Of a stretch of 64,000 nucleotides of DNA, positions 35,748 to 42,538 are shown one piece after another. The first letter of the stretch is position 1; every line of letters begins with the position of its first letter. The position numbers and the translations under genes were made by a program. Below the pieces are notes generated by a model. That model was not told where the DNA came from. It made no database searches and saw only the letters and a program-made list of their open reading frames with translations. Location: IMG/VR virus record IMGVR_UViG_3300020392_000009, positions 27,672 through 91,671 of that record; one strand, given 5' to 3'. The stretch comes from a virus.

Positions 35748-36047
35748 TCAAACCGGATATATTATTACACATTTATCGTTGTCGTCAAGATTTCTTGGAA
35801 TTTGACCTGTGTTTTGAAGAATACTAATAGCACTAGGATTATTGGGAGCATATTCTATTCTTAAATCGCCATCTGTTTCTTCAATGATAATTCCTTCGGC
35901 AATCCTATCAATTTGTATTGCCTTTGTCATCATATGTTCATCAATATAAACTGTGCTAGATTTATCAAATGTGTTTAATTTTGCTATCAATTCACCTACT
36001 GTCATTCCAACTTTTCTTTGCTTTCTTATCTCTTCTTTCCATGTCAT
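35748..36047 (-). CDS. Tagged protein with phage MTVGELI-type domain
   Basis: This 99-residue protein starts MTWKEEIRKQRK, then MTVGELIAKLNTFDKSSTVYID, a small alpha/beta domain seen in many phage proteins (MTVGELI...L..F....V). In other phages the domain itself begins at this methionine, so the tag appears to have been added in front. Function of the domain is unknown. Confidence 0.7.
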   Translation of the reverse strand: MTWKEEIRKQRKVGMTVGELIAKLNTFDKSSTVYIDEHMMTKAIQIDRIAEGIIIEETDGDLRIEYAPNNPSAISILQNTGQIPRNLDDNDKCVIIYPV

Positions 36048-36061
36048 ATTAATTTCTCCTA

Positions 36062-36083
36062 AAATTTTGTGGCGGATTTTTTT
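36062..36083 (-). promoter_or_regulatory. Repeated 5'-leader element, copy 1
   Basis: On the minus strand AAATCCGCCACAAAATTTTAG is followed by GAG and the start of the 35748 gene. A near-copy, AATTCCGCCACAAATTTTGAG, precedes the 36083 gene. Both end in a ribosome-binding-like purine stretch, so they may be duplicated leader or promoter elements. Confidence 0.4.
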
Positions 36084-36340
36084 TACCTCTTTCTAACTTT
36101 GCCACCATCTAAAATAACCCTCGCATAAAAACGATTAAATTCTTGCAGATGTTTGTTAAATCCTCCTGCATCATCTTTCAATGCCATATCACTCATTTGA
36201 GAAATTATCTTATCTGCTTCTTTTCTTTCCTTCTCACTTAAATCATATGTCTTCATATCATCAACAACTCTTTCAACGGTTGAAAGAAGCCTTGTTGATT
36301 TCTTTCGTTGGTTATCATTTTTTAATATCTTTTTCCACAT
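36083..36340 (-). CDS. Small tagged helical protein, first gene of the tagged field
   Basis: This 85-residue protein starts MWKKILKNDNQ, a shortened tag lacking the residue before Trp, and continues as charged helices. It is the first tagged gene in the direction of transcription. Function unknown. Confidence 0.65.
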   Translation of the reverse strand: MWKKILKNDNQRKKSTRLLSTVERVVDDMKTYDLSEKERKEADKIISQMSDMALKDDAGGFNKHLQEFNRFYARVILDGGKVRKR

Positions 36341-36359
36341 AATTAATCACTTTTCCTCA

Positions 36360-36381
36360 AAATTTGTGGCGGAATTTATTT
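36360..36381 (-). promoter_or_regulatory. Repeated 5'-leader element, copy 2
   Basis: Minus-strand AATTCCGCCACAAATTTTGAG lies just upstream of the 36083 gene and matches the element before 35748. About 45 nt further upstream is an A/T-rich AAATATAAAGTTTAAAC stretch that could be a TATA box for the whole tagged field. Confidence 0.4.
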
Positions 36382-36469
36382 GGCACTAGCGAAAAAAATT
36401 TTTGTTTAAACTTTATATTTCCAGAATAAAAGTATATCATTTAAATCAGTTCCTTTGTTTGTTTATTAT

Positions 36470-36730
36470 TTAATTAAATTGGTCTAGTGTTTTAAATTCA
36501 AATTTTGGATTAAGTATTCTATAAGTATTGGCTTTTATCTTTTTAACTTCTAATAGTATTGCGTATGCCTTTTCTACTTCATCTTTAGTATATTTTTCTT
36601 TATTTCTTCTAATTAGGTTCATGTCTTTAATTAGCCCTTCTAAGATAGTATTTGTTTTTTTTATTATTTGAAGTAGTTCCGATTCAGTATTAGTATTGCC
36701 CTGTTTGGATAATGCCATACTAGGTGTCAT
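36470..36730 (-). CDS. Small untagged helical protein
   Basis: This 86-residue protein has two amphipathic helices and a Lys-rich C-terminal half. The ATG could be 36730 or the in-frame ATG 12 nt downstream. It stands apart from the tagged cluster (129 nt gap) and has a CCATATGG palindrome about 125 nt upstream, so it may be separately regulated. Function unknown. Confidence 0.55.
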   Translation of the reverse strand: MTPSMALSKQGNTNTESELLQIIKKTNTILEGLIKDMNLIRRNKEKYTKDEVEKAYAILLEVKKIKANTYRILNPKFEFKTLDQFN

Positions 36731-37255
36731 CTAAAGTGAGGCTAAACTAGCATTGTTTATAATAATTCCTTCAAAAAGAGGCTAATTTATTGTCTAAAAT
36801 ACAGACTTTTTGACTTAATCTTTAAATGAAAAATAAAAAAATTTTGGAAACAAAGCCATATGGTTGTGCTTTGCACACCCTAATAAGATTTTTAAAAAAA
36901 GAAAAATGAGAAACTCCGGCTACTCGTTCAAAGCAAGTGAAAACGCTGATTCTTGGTATGTTTGATGAGAGGTCACTAATTAACTAGTATTTAGATAACT
37001 TACAATCTCTTTCCATATCCGTCCGTATTACATTTTGAACTTTGACTTTCGCCTTCGTTTCTCAATAGTGTTATGGCCACTAATAACCATTGGAATAGGT
37101 GACGGTTTAATTTAATAAACAGGTAAACCGCCAAAGACTGTTATGTTCGGTAAGGAGTCAATCCTTTTGCGCTAATAATTTAGGGCAAATGTGAGTATTG
37201 AAATAAGAGTCAGACAAAGACTCAAACCCACAAAGTATGCAAGTGTAAATCACTC
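36731..37255. other. Gene-free region of the central switch
   Basis: No convincing gene on either strand in 525 nt. It holds a CCATATGG palindrome with an adjacent inverted repeat (36856-36880). It also has an inverted repeat CGGTTTA...TAAACCG (about 37102-37132) and short A/T-rich runs. The 3' end of the 37256 transcript and the promoter of the 36470 gene must lie here. I see no tRNA fold. Confidence 0.5.
36856..36880. promoter_or_regulatory. CCATATGG palindrome plus inverted repeat, copy 1
   Basis: CCATATGG (36856-36863) overlaps GGTTGTGC-TTT-GCACACC (36862-36880), an imperfect inverted repeat with a 3-nt spacer. The same two-part layout occurs at 38055-38081 and, on the other strand, at 38789-38810. 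Candidate operator upstream of the 36470 gene. Confidence 0.5.
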
Positions 37256-38044
37256 TCATTCTTCTTCACTCCTAAATTCATTTCTTGCATCCCTTGTTTT
37301 TGTAACTACTTCAATGTCACATTCGCTCCTTGAAGTATTAATACATTCAAAGTTACAATTGATAGTAGGTGTAGGTAATTCTACAATGAAGGTTTCCAGT
37401 GCTTCTTCTACTCTTGCTTGAATAAAACCCATAGCGGAGTTAGGTATTTCAGTTAGCACTTCTTCAATATCAGTAGTTCTCATTACTGATTCAGCCCGAT
37501 AATCTAATGAAAAATCTAAATCAACAGACTTGCTGTAACTATGAAACCAAACTGAAACAGTCATGCATATTCCCTCATTATAATCAAAAAGAATTTCATG
37601 CTTAGAGGGTATAGTATGTTTTAGCCCATTAGCGAGAGGGTCGCCAAATACTAGCCTTCTTTCAGTAGGTAGAATCATCTCTTCGACATCTCCAATAATA
37701 GATTCTACTTTAACAGACATATTTGGATATAGGTCACGCATAACATTTACTACGGCATTTGCTGTATGCCTCCACTCTAGGGGTTTACCTTGAGGAGTAT
37801 TTTCGTCTAGCATTATTTGATATACATACTTCTCACCTTGTTTGGTATGAATACCGTAATACTCGATATCTCTATCCTCATTACAAGTAGTAAAGATTTG
37901 ACTATCTTTTAGGTAGTTAAAGAATAATGCTTTTTGATTATCTGTAAAGGATTCTCCAATACCATAGGTCAGGTTAAATGTTCGTCTATATGTTACCGAC
38001 ATGGTAGTATATCTAGCCGTTTGTTTAAGGTAATCGTATTCCAA
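37256..38044 (-). CDS. Unknown leftward protein of the central switch
   Basis: This 262-residue alpha/beta protein has a beta-rich middle and a run of cysteines near its C-terminus (INCNFECINTSRSECDI). The likely start is TTG 38044, preceded by AGAGGA. The next in-frame ATG (38000) has no ribosome-binding site and would lose the conserved-looking start. A palindromic operator lies 11 nt upstream. No family recognised. Confidence 0.6.
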   Translation of the reverse strand: MEYDYLKQTARYTTMSVTYRRTFNLTYGIGESFTDNQKALFFNYLKDSQIFTTCNEDRDIEYYGIHTKQGEKYVYQIMLDENTPQGKPLEWRHTANAVVNVMRDLYPNMSVKVESIIGDVEEMILPTERRLVFGDPLANGLKHTIPSKHEILFDYNEGICMTVSVWFHSYSKSVDLDFSLDYRAESVMRTTDIEEVLTEIPNSAMGFIQARVEEALETFIVELPTPTINCNFECINTSRSECDIEVVTKTRDARNEFRSEEE

Positions 38045-38054
38045 AGGAATCCTC

Positions 38055-38081
38055 TTACCATATGGTAATGCTTTGCATTAC
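38055..38081. promoter_or_regulatory. CCATATGG palindrome plus inverted repeat, copy 2
   Basis: TTACCATATGGTAA (38055-38068) is a perfect 14-bp palindrome. It overlaps GTAATGC-TTT-GCATTAC (38065-38081), a perfect 7-bp inverted repeat with a TTT spacer. It lies just before the 37256 gene start, so a bound protein there would block initiation. Confidence 0.6.
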
Positions 38082-38094
38082 TCAAATCCGAGTC

Positions 38095-38142
38095 AAAATA
38101 AAAAAAAGGCCGGGAGACTAGAGTATTTCATCTAGTCTCCCG
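38095..38142 (-). terminator. Hairpin plus U-tract terminator of the 38171 gene
   Basis: A perfect 12-bp stem (CGGGAGACTAGA 38111-38122 with TCTAGTCTCCCG 38131-38142, 8-nt loop) is followed on the minus strand by eight T and an A/T-rich stretch. It lies 30 nt past the stop codon. The form is that of a bacterial intrinsic terminator, in a genome otherwise carrying archaeal transcription genes. Confidence 0.8.
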
Positions 38143-38170
38143 ATAGGGCAACGAGTGGTAGTGAATCTAA

Positions 38171-38716
38171 TCACTCTTCTTTGGCAACCTCCGAGTTACT
38201 AACTTTTAGAGGTGGTGCTACGACAATAGGTAAACCATCGCCATCTGCTCCGCTAAATCTGCCTTCTTTGAATGCTGTAACCATGTTACGCATGCAATGA
38301 TTTTCAACATAAGTTGCTATATCATCAATGGTTTCATAGTTACCGCCTCTTCGACCTAATCCCATGTAGAATGTATTTAGTAGTATAGTTATGACATTAG
38401 TAGGCAACGATACAAATGCATTTGTTACTTGAGTCATCGCAGTCTCGGCAATAACCTGTAAATCGGTAGGCAAGACTGAATCTCGTCCAATTCTCGCTTT
38501 TGGGAAATCATCCCATCTTTTGCCGTTATCTCGAAGAACTCCCCAACAAAGCGTTAGTTCGTCCTGCTTTTCTTCATCAGTAAAATCATCATCATCTACA
38601 ACTGAATCACCTAATTCAAGTTGCATCTTAATGATATTACCTCGCTTTCCTCTTTTTTCCTTTGCCAACCAAGCGTGAACTTGAGATGACAATTTCATCC
38701 AATTCTCTATCTTCAT
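38171..38716 (-). CDS. Central-switch paralogue A
   Basis: This 181-residue protein belongs to a three-member family with 38939 and 40334. Shared points are an ELG(D/L)S segment, a Trp/Asn-Gly block (CWGVLRDNGKRWDDFPKA), an ARIGRD motif and a Gly-Gly-Asn-Tyr turn near the end (GRRGGNYETIDDIATY). ATG 38716 follows AAGGAGTTG by 7 nt. It is monocistronic with its own terminator, as expected for an abundant early or regulatory protein. DNA-binding is possible; no known family. Confidence 0.65.
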   Translation of the reverse strand: MKIENWMKLSSQVHAWLAKEKRGKRGNIIKMQLELGDSVVDDDDFTDEEKQDELTLCWGVLRDNGKRWDDFPKARIGRDSVLPTDLQVIAETAMTQVTNAFVSLPTNVITILLNTFYMGLGRRGGNYETIDDIATYVENHCMRNMVTAFKEGRFSGADGDGLPIVVAPPLKVSNSEVAKEE

Positions 38717-38749
38717 TTTTTCAACTCCTTATTTGAGTCACTACCACTC

Positions 38750-38766
38750 GAAGCACTAGTAGTATG
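38750..38766 (-). repeat. Conserved 5'-leader segment shared by paralogues A and B
   Basis: Minus-strand CATACTACTAGTGCTTC, matching CATACTATTAGTGCTTC at 39579-39595 with one difference. Each lies 34-44 nt upstream of its start codon. The duplicated leader indicates that gene and control region were copied as a unit. Confidence 0.6.
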
Positions 38767-38788
38767 CATGGATATATGATAGGTTCAA

Positions 38789-38813
38789 GGTATGCAAAGC
38801 AACCATATGGTTG
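38789..38813. promoter_or_regulatory. CCATATGG palindrome plus inverted repeat, copy 3
   Basis: CAACCATATGGTTG (38800-38813) is a perfect 14-bp palindrome. The adjoining GGTATGC-AAA-GCAACC (38789-38804) is an imperfect inverted repeat like those of copies 1 and 2 but in opposite orientation. Located about 85 nt upstream of the paralogue A start. Confidence 0.55.
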
Positions 38814-38848
38814 TGCTACTTTGTTATTTGCAGGGAGGTGAGGGGCTA

Positions 38849-38910
38849 AAAAATTTAAAAAAATAAAAAAAAGGAAAGCGGGAGAACCGAATTTAATCAG
38901 TTCTCCCGCT
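38849..38910 (-). terminator. Hairpin plus U-tract terminator of the 38939 gene
   Basis: An 11-bp perfect stem (AGCGGGAGAAC 38877-38887 with GTTCTCCCGCT 38900-38910, 12-nt loop) is followed on the minus strand by a long T-rich run. Stem base and flanks resemble the paralogue A terminator, and both are preceded in the transcript by GTTGCCC. Confidence 0.8.
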
Positions 38911-38938
38911 AGGGGCAACAGAGGGAAACAAGCGAGAA

Positions 38939-39535
38939 TCACTCATTAGACTCCTCTAATTTGGCATTAGCGGCCTCTTTCTCCTCCTTAGTTGGTGGTG
39001 GGGTCATTTGTGGTAGTTCGTTCTTAATGACCCAATCACCCTTTTTGTCGAGTATTGCTCGACCATCATCAATAGATGACTCCATGTTTCTAACGGCTAC
39101 ATCTACTAGATAGTTGGCAACGGCTTCAAAGTTTGAATAAACTCCACCAGTGCGACCATGAGGTAGATAGTAGTTGCAGAACATAGCCTGTAATTCAGTA
39201 GGGATTGCCAGTAAAGCATTCAAGTATGCTTGGGAAGAAGTAGTCATTGTAACCCTTAGATTTGTAGGGTATTTGTCGTCTCTTCCCATTCTCGCTTTGG
39301 GGAAAGGTGGTGCATCCTCCACTTTGTCATTGAAATACTTACCATTCTTACCAATGGTCTCCCAACAAAGTTTTCTTTCATCATCATCGGCCGTGTCATC
39401 TAGACCCAGTTCAATGTTAGTGGTTATTTGGTTAATCCTCGCCATATTTTTGCGAACACTAGTAACCGAATCCGGTAGAGACTTAATCCAAGCCTCAACC
39501 TTCGCTGTGTTATCCATAAATCTTGCTTCTTGCAT
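38939..39535 (-). CDS. Central-switch paralogue B
   Basis: This roughly 198-residue relative of 38171 and 40334 shares NIELGLDD, CWETIGKNGKYF, FPKARMGRD and GRTGGVYSNFEAVANY. ATG 39535 follows AGGAGTG and matches the start context of paralogue A, so the longer frame to 39673 is not used. The C-terminus is Pro/Lys/Glu-rich. Monocistronic; function unknown. Confidence 0.65.
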   Translation of the reverse strand: MQEARFMDNTAKVEAWIKSLPDSVTSVRKNMARINQITTNIELGLDDTADDDERKLCWETIGKNGKYFNDKVEDAPPFPKARMGRDDKYPTNLRVTMTTSSQAYLNALLAIPTELQAMFCNYYLPHGRTGGVYSNFEAVANYLVDVAVRNMESSIDDGRAILDKKGDWVIKNELPQMTPPPTKEEKEAANAKLEESNE

Positions 39536-39578
39536 TTTTTTCACTCCTATGTTTATGAGTTTGCTTCTTGTTCCCTCT

Positions 39579-39595
39579 GAAGCACTAATAGTATG
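39579..39595 (-). repeat. Conserved 5'-leader segment, copy before paralogue B
   Basis: Minus-strand CATACTATTAGTGCTTC; see the matching segment at 38750. It lies 44 nt upstream of the paralogue B start. Confidence 0.6.
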
Positions 39596-39638
39596 AGGGG
39601 TTGCTTTAGGGTTGTCGCTCTCCAAAGTATCGCTATGA

Positions 39639-39646
39639 CCATATGG
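39639..39646. promoter_or_regulatory. CCATATGG palindrome, copy 4
   Basis: CCATATGG in the upstream region of paralogue B, about 105 nt before its start; flanked by GA on the left and TTGTG on the right. Unlike copies 1-3 the adjacent 7-3-7 inverted repeat is not evident. A TTTAAAG sequence about 25 nt further upstream (minus strand) may be the TATA box. Confidence 0.45.
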
Positions 39647-39673
39647 TTGTGGGAGATAAGTCTCTTTAAACAT

Positions 39674-40333
39674 AGAGATGTCCTAAATCAAATCACCTTA
39701 CCTTCCAAAAATAGGTGTTATTTTCATTCTCTAAATACCAACCTCTTATTGATACTCATTCTCAATTGAACTTATATGAATTAATATTTTATTATTATAT
39801 ATTATATTATTATATAATATAGGATAAATAATCGAGGGTGTTTTTTCTGCTTCCCTTCCTGACAAATCAATCTTTCAAAGTTGGTGGATTCGTCCGGAGG
39901 TCAAAAATAGGCCGGACAGGACATATCAAAAGCATAATGGTATAGTTATGTATCATTATTATATTATTTTAATAATATATCCTATATCCGATACATCCGG
40001 TATAGTATATAGCATTCCTATAGTCAAAAAAACCCTAGAGAGTAGTAGTAGTAGAGAGGGGGGTAAGTCCGGACAGGACAGGACGAAAAATATTGCAGGT
40101 TTGGCCTCATTATGAATAGGTTATGTTGCATAACCCTTCGTCCGGTAATCGGACATATTTTCCGGACACATATCTAAACTGAAGGAATTAGCAATTTTAC
40201 CTTTTGGTTTAGTTTATCTAACGCAATATATTTTAACCGTTTTTATTTTTATCAATAATGCCTGTAATTGATGATAGACGAAATATGTTGATAAATAGCG
40301 TTATTTAAATAGTGGTGGCTTTTATCTCGTTAC
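39674..40333. other. Divergent intergenic region, candidate replication origin
   Basis: No gene in 660 nt between the arms. It contains nearly pure A/T tracts (39781-39831, 39948-39988). Repeated G/C motifs also occur: CCGGACAGGACA twice (39912-39923, 40069-40080), CCGGACA at 40162, TCGGACA at 40149 and TCCGG at 39893, 39996 and 40141. An inverted repeat GGTTATG-TTG-CATAACC lies at 40119-40135. Iterons plus an easily melted tract at the point of divergent transcription fit a viral origin. Confidence 0.5.
40303..40314 (+). promoter_or_regulatory. TATA-box promoter of the 40334 gene, leaderless
   Basis: The sequence TTTAAATAGTGG is centred about 27 nt before ATG 40334, the distance expected if transcription starts at or next to the start codon. 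There is no ribosome-binding site before this ATG. The same box occurs at about 46123 and, on the minus strand, at 8498. Confidence 0.6.
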
Positions 40334-40834
40334 ATGCCTAAAGTTAAGAATGTCAAAGAGGAGAGAGTTAATAAACAAAGTTCAGAGAATGCCGAATGGG
40401 AATCATTAGTGTATGATGCTAGGGAGTTCATGAAAGATGCTGAACTTCCAAAATCAATCACGAAAATAGTAGAGATGAATATAGAGTTAGGTAATTCTAT
40501 TGTAGAGGAGAGAAATGTCGCTATGAAAAGCATCAAGAATATGCTAAAAAATAGAAATGGGACACCTTTCCGTAGAGGATTGAAGTCAAGGCATCCGGCA
40601 TATGCTAGAATTTCCATAGATGCAATATGCCAAGACGCAACAGATGATTATGCGACCTTCTTCAACAGCAGACCATATTACAAGAATATTCTAAAGAAAC
40701 ATCAAAAGAGTGGCGGTGGTAACTATGATGGTGTAAATGATTTCTCAAGAGTTATGGTAAAGCGTCTAAGGGACACCCTCAACATTATGATAGATGATGG
40801 CGATTGGGATGGTAAAATAGAATCACTTTATTGA
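40334..40834 (+). CDS. Central-switch paralogue C
   Basis: This 166-residue basic protein is related to 38171 and 38939. It shares EMNIELGNSIVEE, an aromatic/Arg-rich centre and SGGGNYDGVNDFSRVM near the C-terminus. It is the first rightward gene and probably has a leaderless transcript. Being transcribed opposite to its two paralogues across the candidate origin, it may help control the switch or initiate replication. Function unknown. Confidence 0.65.
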   Translation: MPKVKNVKEERVNKQSSENAEWESLVYDAREFMKDAELPKSITKIVEMNIELGNSIVEERNVAMKSIKNMLKNRNGTPFRRGLKSRHPAYARISIDAICQDATDDYATFFNSRPYYKNILKKHQKSGGGNYDGVNDFSRVMVKRLRDTLNIMIDDGDWDGKIESLY

Positions 40835-40859
40835 TTTCTTAGGGATATAGATTTAGTGA

Positions 40860-40887
40860 AACATTGTTGGTTTTTTCAAACAATGTT
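40860..40887 (+). terminator. Possible terminator hairpin after paralogue C
   Basis: Stem AACATTGTT (40860-40868) with AACAATGTT (40879-40887) and a loop holding six T. It lies 26 nt after the stop codon. The U-run is in the loop, not after the stem, so termination is only a suggestion. Confidence 0.35.
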
Positions 40888-40892
40888 CGACC

Positions 40893-41077
40893 CTCATGGG
40901 GTGGGGGTTATAAAGCAACGGCGGCCTCCATGAGTGGCTCAAGTGGGTATGTGCAAGCCGTGACACATAAACGGTTTAATCAAATCATTTGAATCAAGAA
41001 ACTTTAGTGACGACAGGGGCAACAAAGAAGTATTACGGTTTGGTTAATTCCAAATGCGGTAGTCGTCACTAAGGTTT
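40893..41077 (+). ncRNA. Structured leader or small RNA upstream of the helicase gene
   Basis: Three nested pairings are visible: CTCATGG (40893-40899) with CCATGAG (40928-40934), then a 16-bp arm pair 40999-41014 with 41062-41077 (core TTAGTGACGAC/GTCGTCACTAA). Inside that loop TTTGG (41039-41043) pairs with CCAAA (41050-41054). An internal TTATAAAG (40908-40915) could be a TATA box. No riboswitch class was recognised. Function may be control of the helicase mRNA or a free RNA. Confidence 0.45.
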
Positions 41078-41100
41078 CAACACAAAAAGGAAGTGAAAAA

Positions 41101-42534
41101 ATGATAACAGGAACACAAGAACAGAAAGCAATATGGAATGAAATAGAAAATGGTGAAAGTCATGTAATGGTGAATGCCGGTGCAGGAACAGGAAAGACAT
41201 TCACTATCGTTGAAGGAGCAAATAGAATAGATGGTCAAAAAGCCGCATTCTTAGCATTCAACAAATCTATCGCAACAGAACTACAAAAGAGACTGCCGGA
41301 AGAAGTCGAAGCAAAGACATTTCACGCATTTGGATTTGCGGCAATTAGAAAGGCAGGAATAAAAACTAGAGTAAATAATTACAAACTAACCAACATCATT
41401 CGTGAGTTGCTAGGTAAAGATTTCAATGTGACACCCTTGAAGAAACTAATATCACTAGTCAAGGGTTCAATGATTGAGGGCAAAGATGTTAAATCAATTC
41501 TTGGTTTGATTGATGAATACAACATTAACTTCAATTCGGACAGAGAAGAAACTCTATCAATAGAGTCTATCCCTGCTATCCTAAATATGTGCAGAACACA
41601 AACAGGAACAATTGATTTCGATGATATGATTTGGCTACCTTTGGTAAACGAATATCCTCTACCCCACTACGATGTAATGTTTGTAGATGAAGCACAAGAT
41701 TTCAATGAAGCACAAAGAGAACTTATTTCTCGCTGTGTTAATGGTGGCCGATGTATTATTGTTGGAGATAAAAATCAAGCAATCTACGGTTTTCGAGGAG
41801 CAGATTCTAATTCAATGGCTATGTTTAGAGACAGGTTAGTTAAGAAAGGTGAGAGAGAAGTAAAAGATTTCTCACTAAGTATTACATGGAGATGCCCTAC
41901 ATCAGTAGTTGAAGAAGCAAATAGATATGTCAAAGAGTTCTATGCTCATGATGATGCTGAGGTTGGTAGTGTAAATGAATTTGCACCGTTTAATCCTCAA
42001 AGGAATGATATGGTTCTATGCAGATACAATGCTCCACTAGTTAGCGCATTCTATGATTTAATTAGTCAAGGCAAATCAGCCTATATTCTAGGCCGAGATA
42101 TGACTAAAGGTTTAATCAACTCTGTTGAAAAAGTAACAAAGAATCACCAAATGGGTAGTGATGAGTTTTGGAGTTTATATTTATCCGACTTTAACTACAA
42201 CTACAACAAACTAATCCAACAGGAAAAGAAGTCTAAGGCTCTTGCTTTAGAGGATAAGAAAGACTGTATCAGTATCTTTGCTCACAAAGCAAAAACTGTT
42301 GGCGGTATTATTGAAGAAATCAAGAGAGTATTTGATGGTAATGATGAAGGAGAGATTATGCTCTCAACTGTTCATAAAGCAAAAGGTCTAGAAGCAGACA
42401 ATGTTTATCTTCTAGCAACTGAAAGAATGCCTCATCCATTAGGAGGCCAAGAGGAGAATAACATTTGCTATGTAGCAATAACAAGAGCAAAGAAAAACCT
42501 ATTTTATGTAGGTGAAAAACCAAAGAGGGTGTGA
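41101..42534 (+). CDS. SF1 DNA helicase, UvrD/PcrA-like
   Basis: This 477-residue protein has the SF1 helicase motifs: an N-terminal Gln in TQEQKAIW, Walker A AGAGTGKT (26-33), Walker B/motif II FVDEAQD (about 194-200), GDKNQAIYGFRGAD (about 222-235), STVHKAKGLE (about 422) and VAITRAKK (about 458). It is shorter than cellular UvrD, lacking the large inserted subdomains, as in phage Dda/UvrD relatives. It should unwind DNA 3'-5' in replication or repair. AGGAAG precedes ATG by 8 nt. Confidence 0.9.
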   Translation: MITGTQEQKAIWNEIENGESHVMVNAGAGTGKTFTIVEGANRIDGQKAAFLAFNKSIATELQKRLPEEVEAKTFHAFGFAAIRKAGIKTRVNNYKLTNIIRELLGKDFNVTPLKKLISLVKGSMIEGKDVKSILGLIDEYNINFNSDREETLSIESIPAILNMCRTQTGTIDFDDMIWLPLVNEYPLPHYDVMFVDEAQDFNEAQRELISRCVNGGRCIIVGDKNQAIYGFRGADSNSMAMFRDRLVKKGEREVKDFSLSITWRCPTSVVEEANRYVKEFYAHDDAEVGSVNEFAPFNPQRNDMVLCRYNAPLVSAFYDLISQGKSAYILGRDMTKGLINSVEKVTKNHQMGSDEFWSLYLSDFNYNYNKLIQQEKKSKALALEDKKDCISIFAHKAKTVGGIIEEIKRVFDGNDEGEIMLSTVHKAKGLEADNVYLLATERMPHPLGGQEENNICYVAITRAKKNLFYVGEKPKRV

Positions 42535-42538
42535 AAAT

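Noticed and set aside
36731-37255. Possible tRNA or known structured RNA in the gene-free region
   Set aside because: No cloverleaf, T-loop or known riboswitch consensus could be formed from the sequence on either strand.
38721-38942. Minus-strand open frame of 73 codons with hydrophobic composition
   Set aside because: It spans the terminator hairpin, the operator and the leader of the switch cassettes, so it is non-coding control DNA.
39174-39596. Plus-strand open frame of 140 codons
   Set aside because: Antisense to paralogue B, which has conserved relatives, a ribosome site and a terminator.
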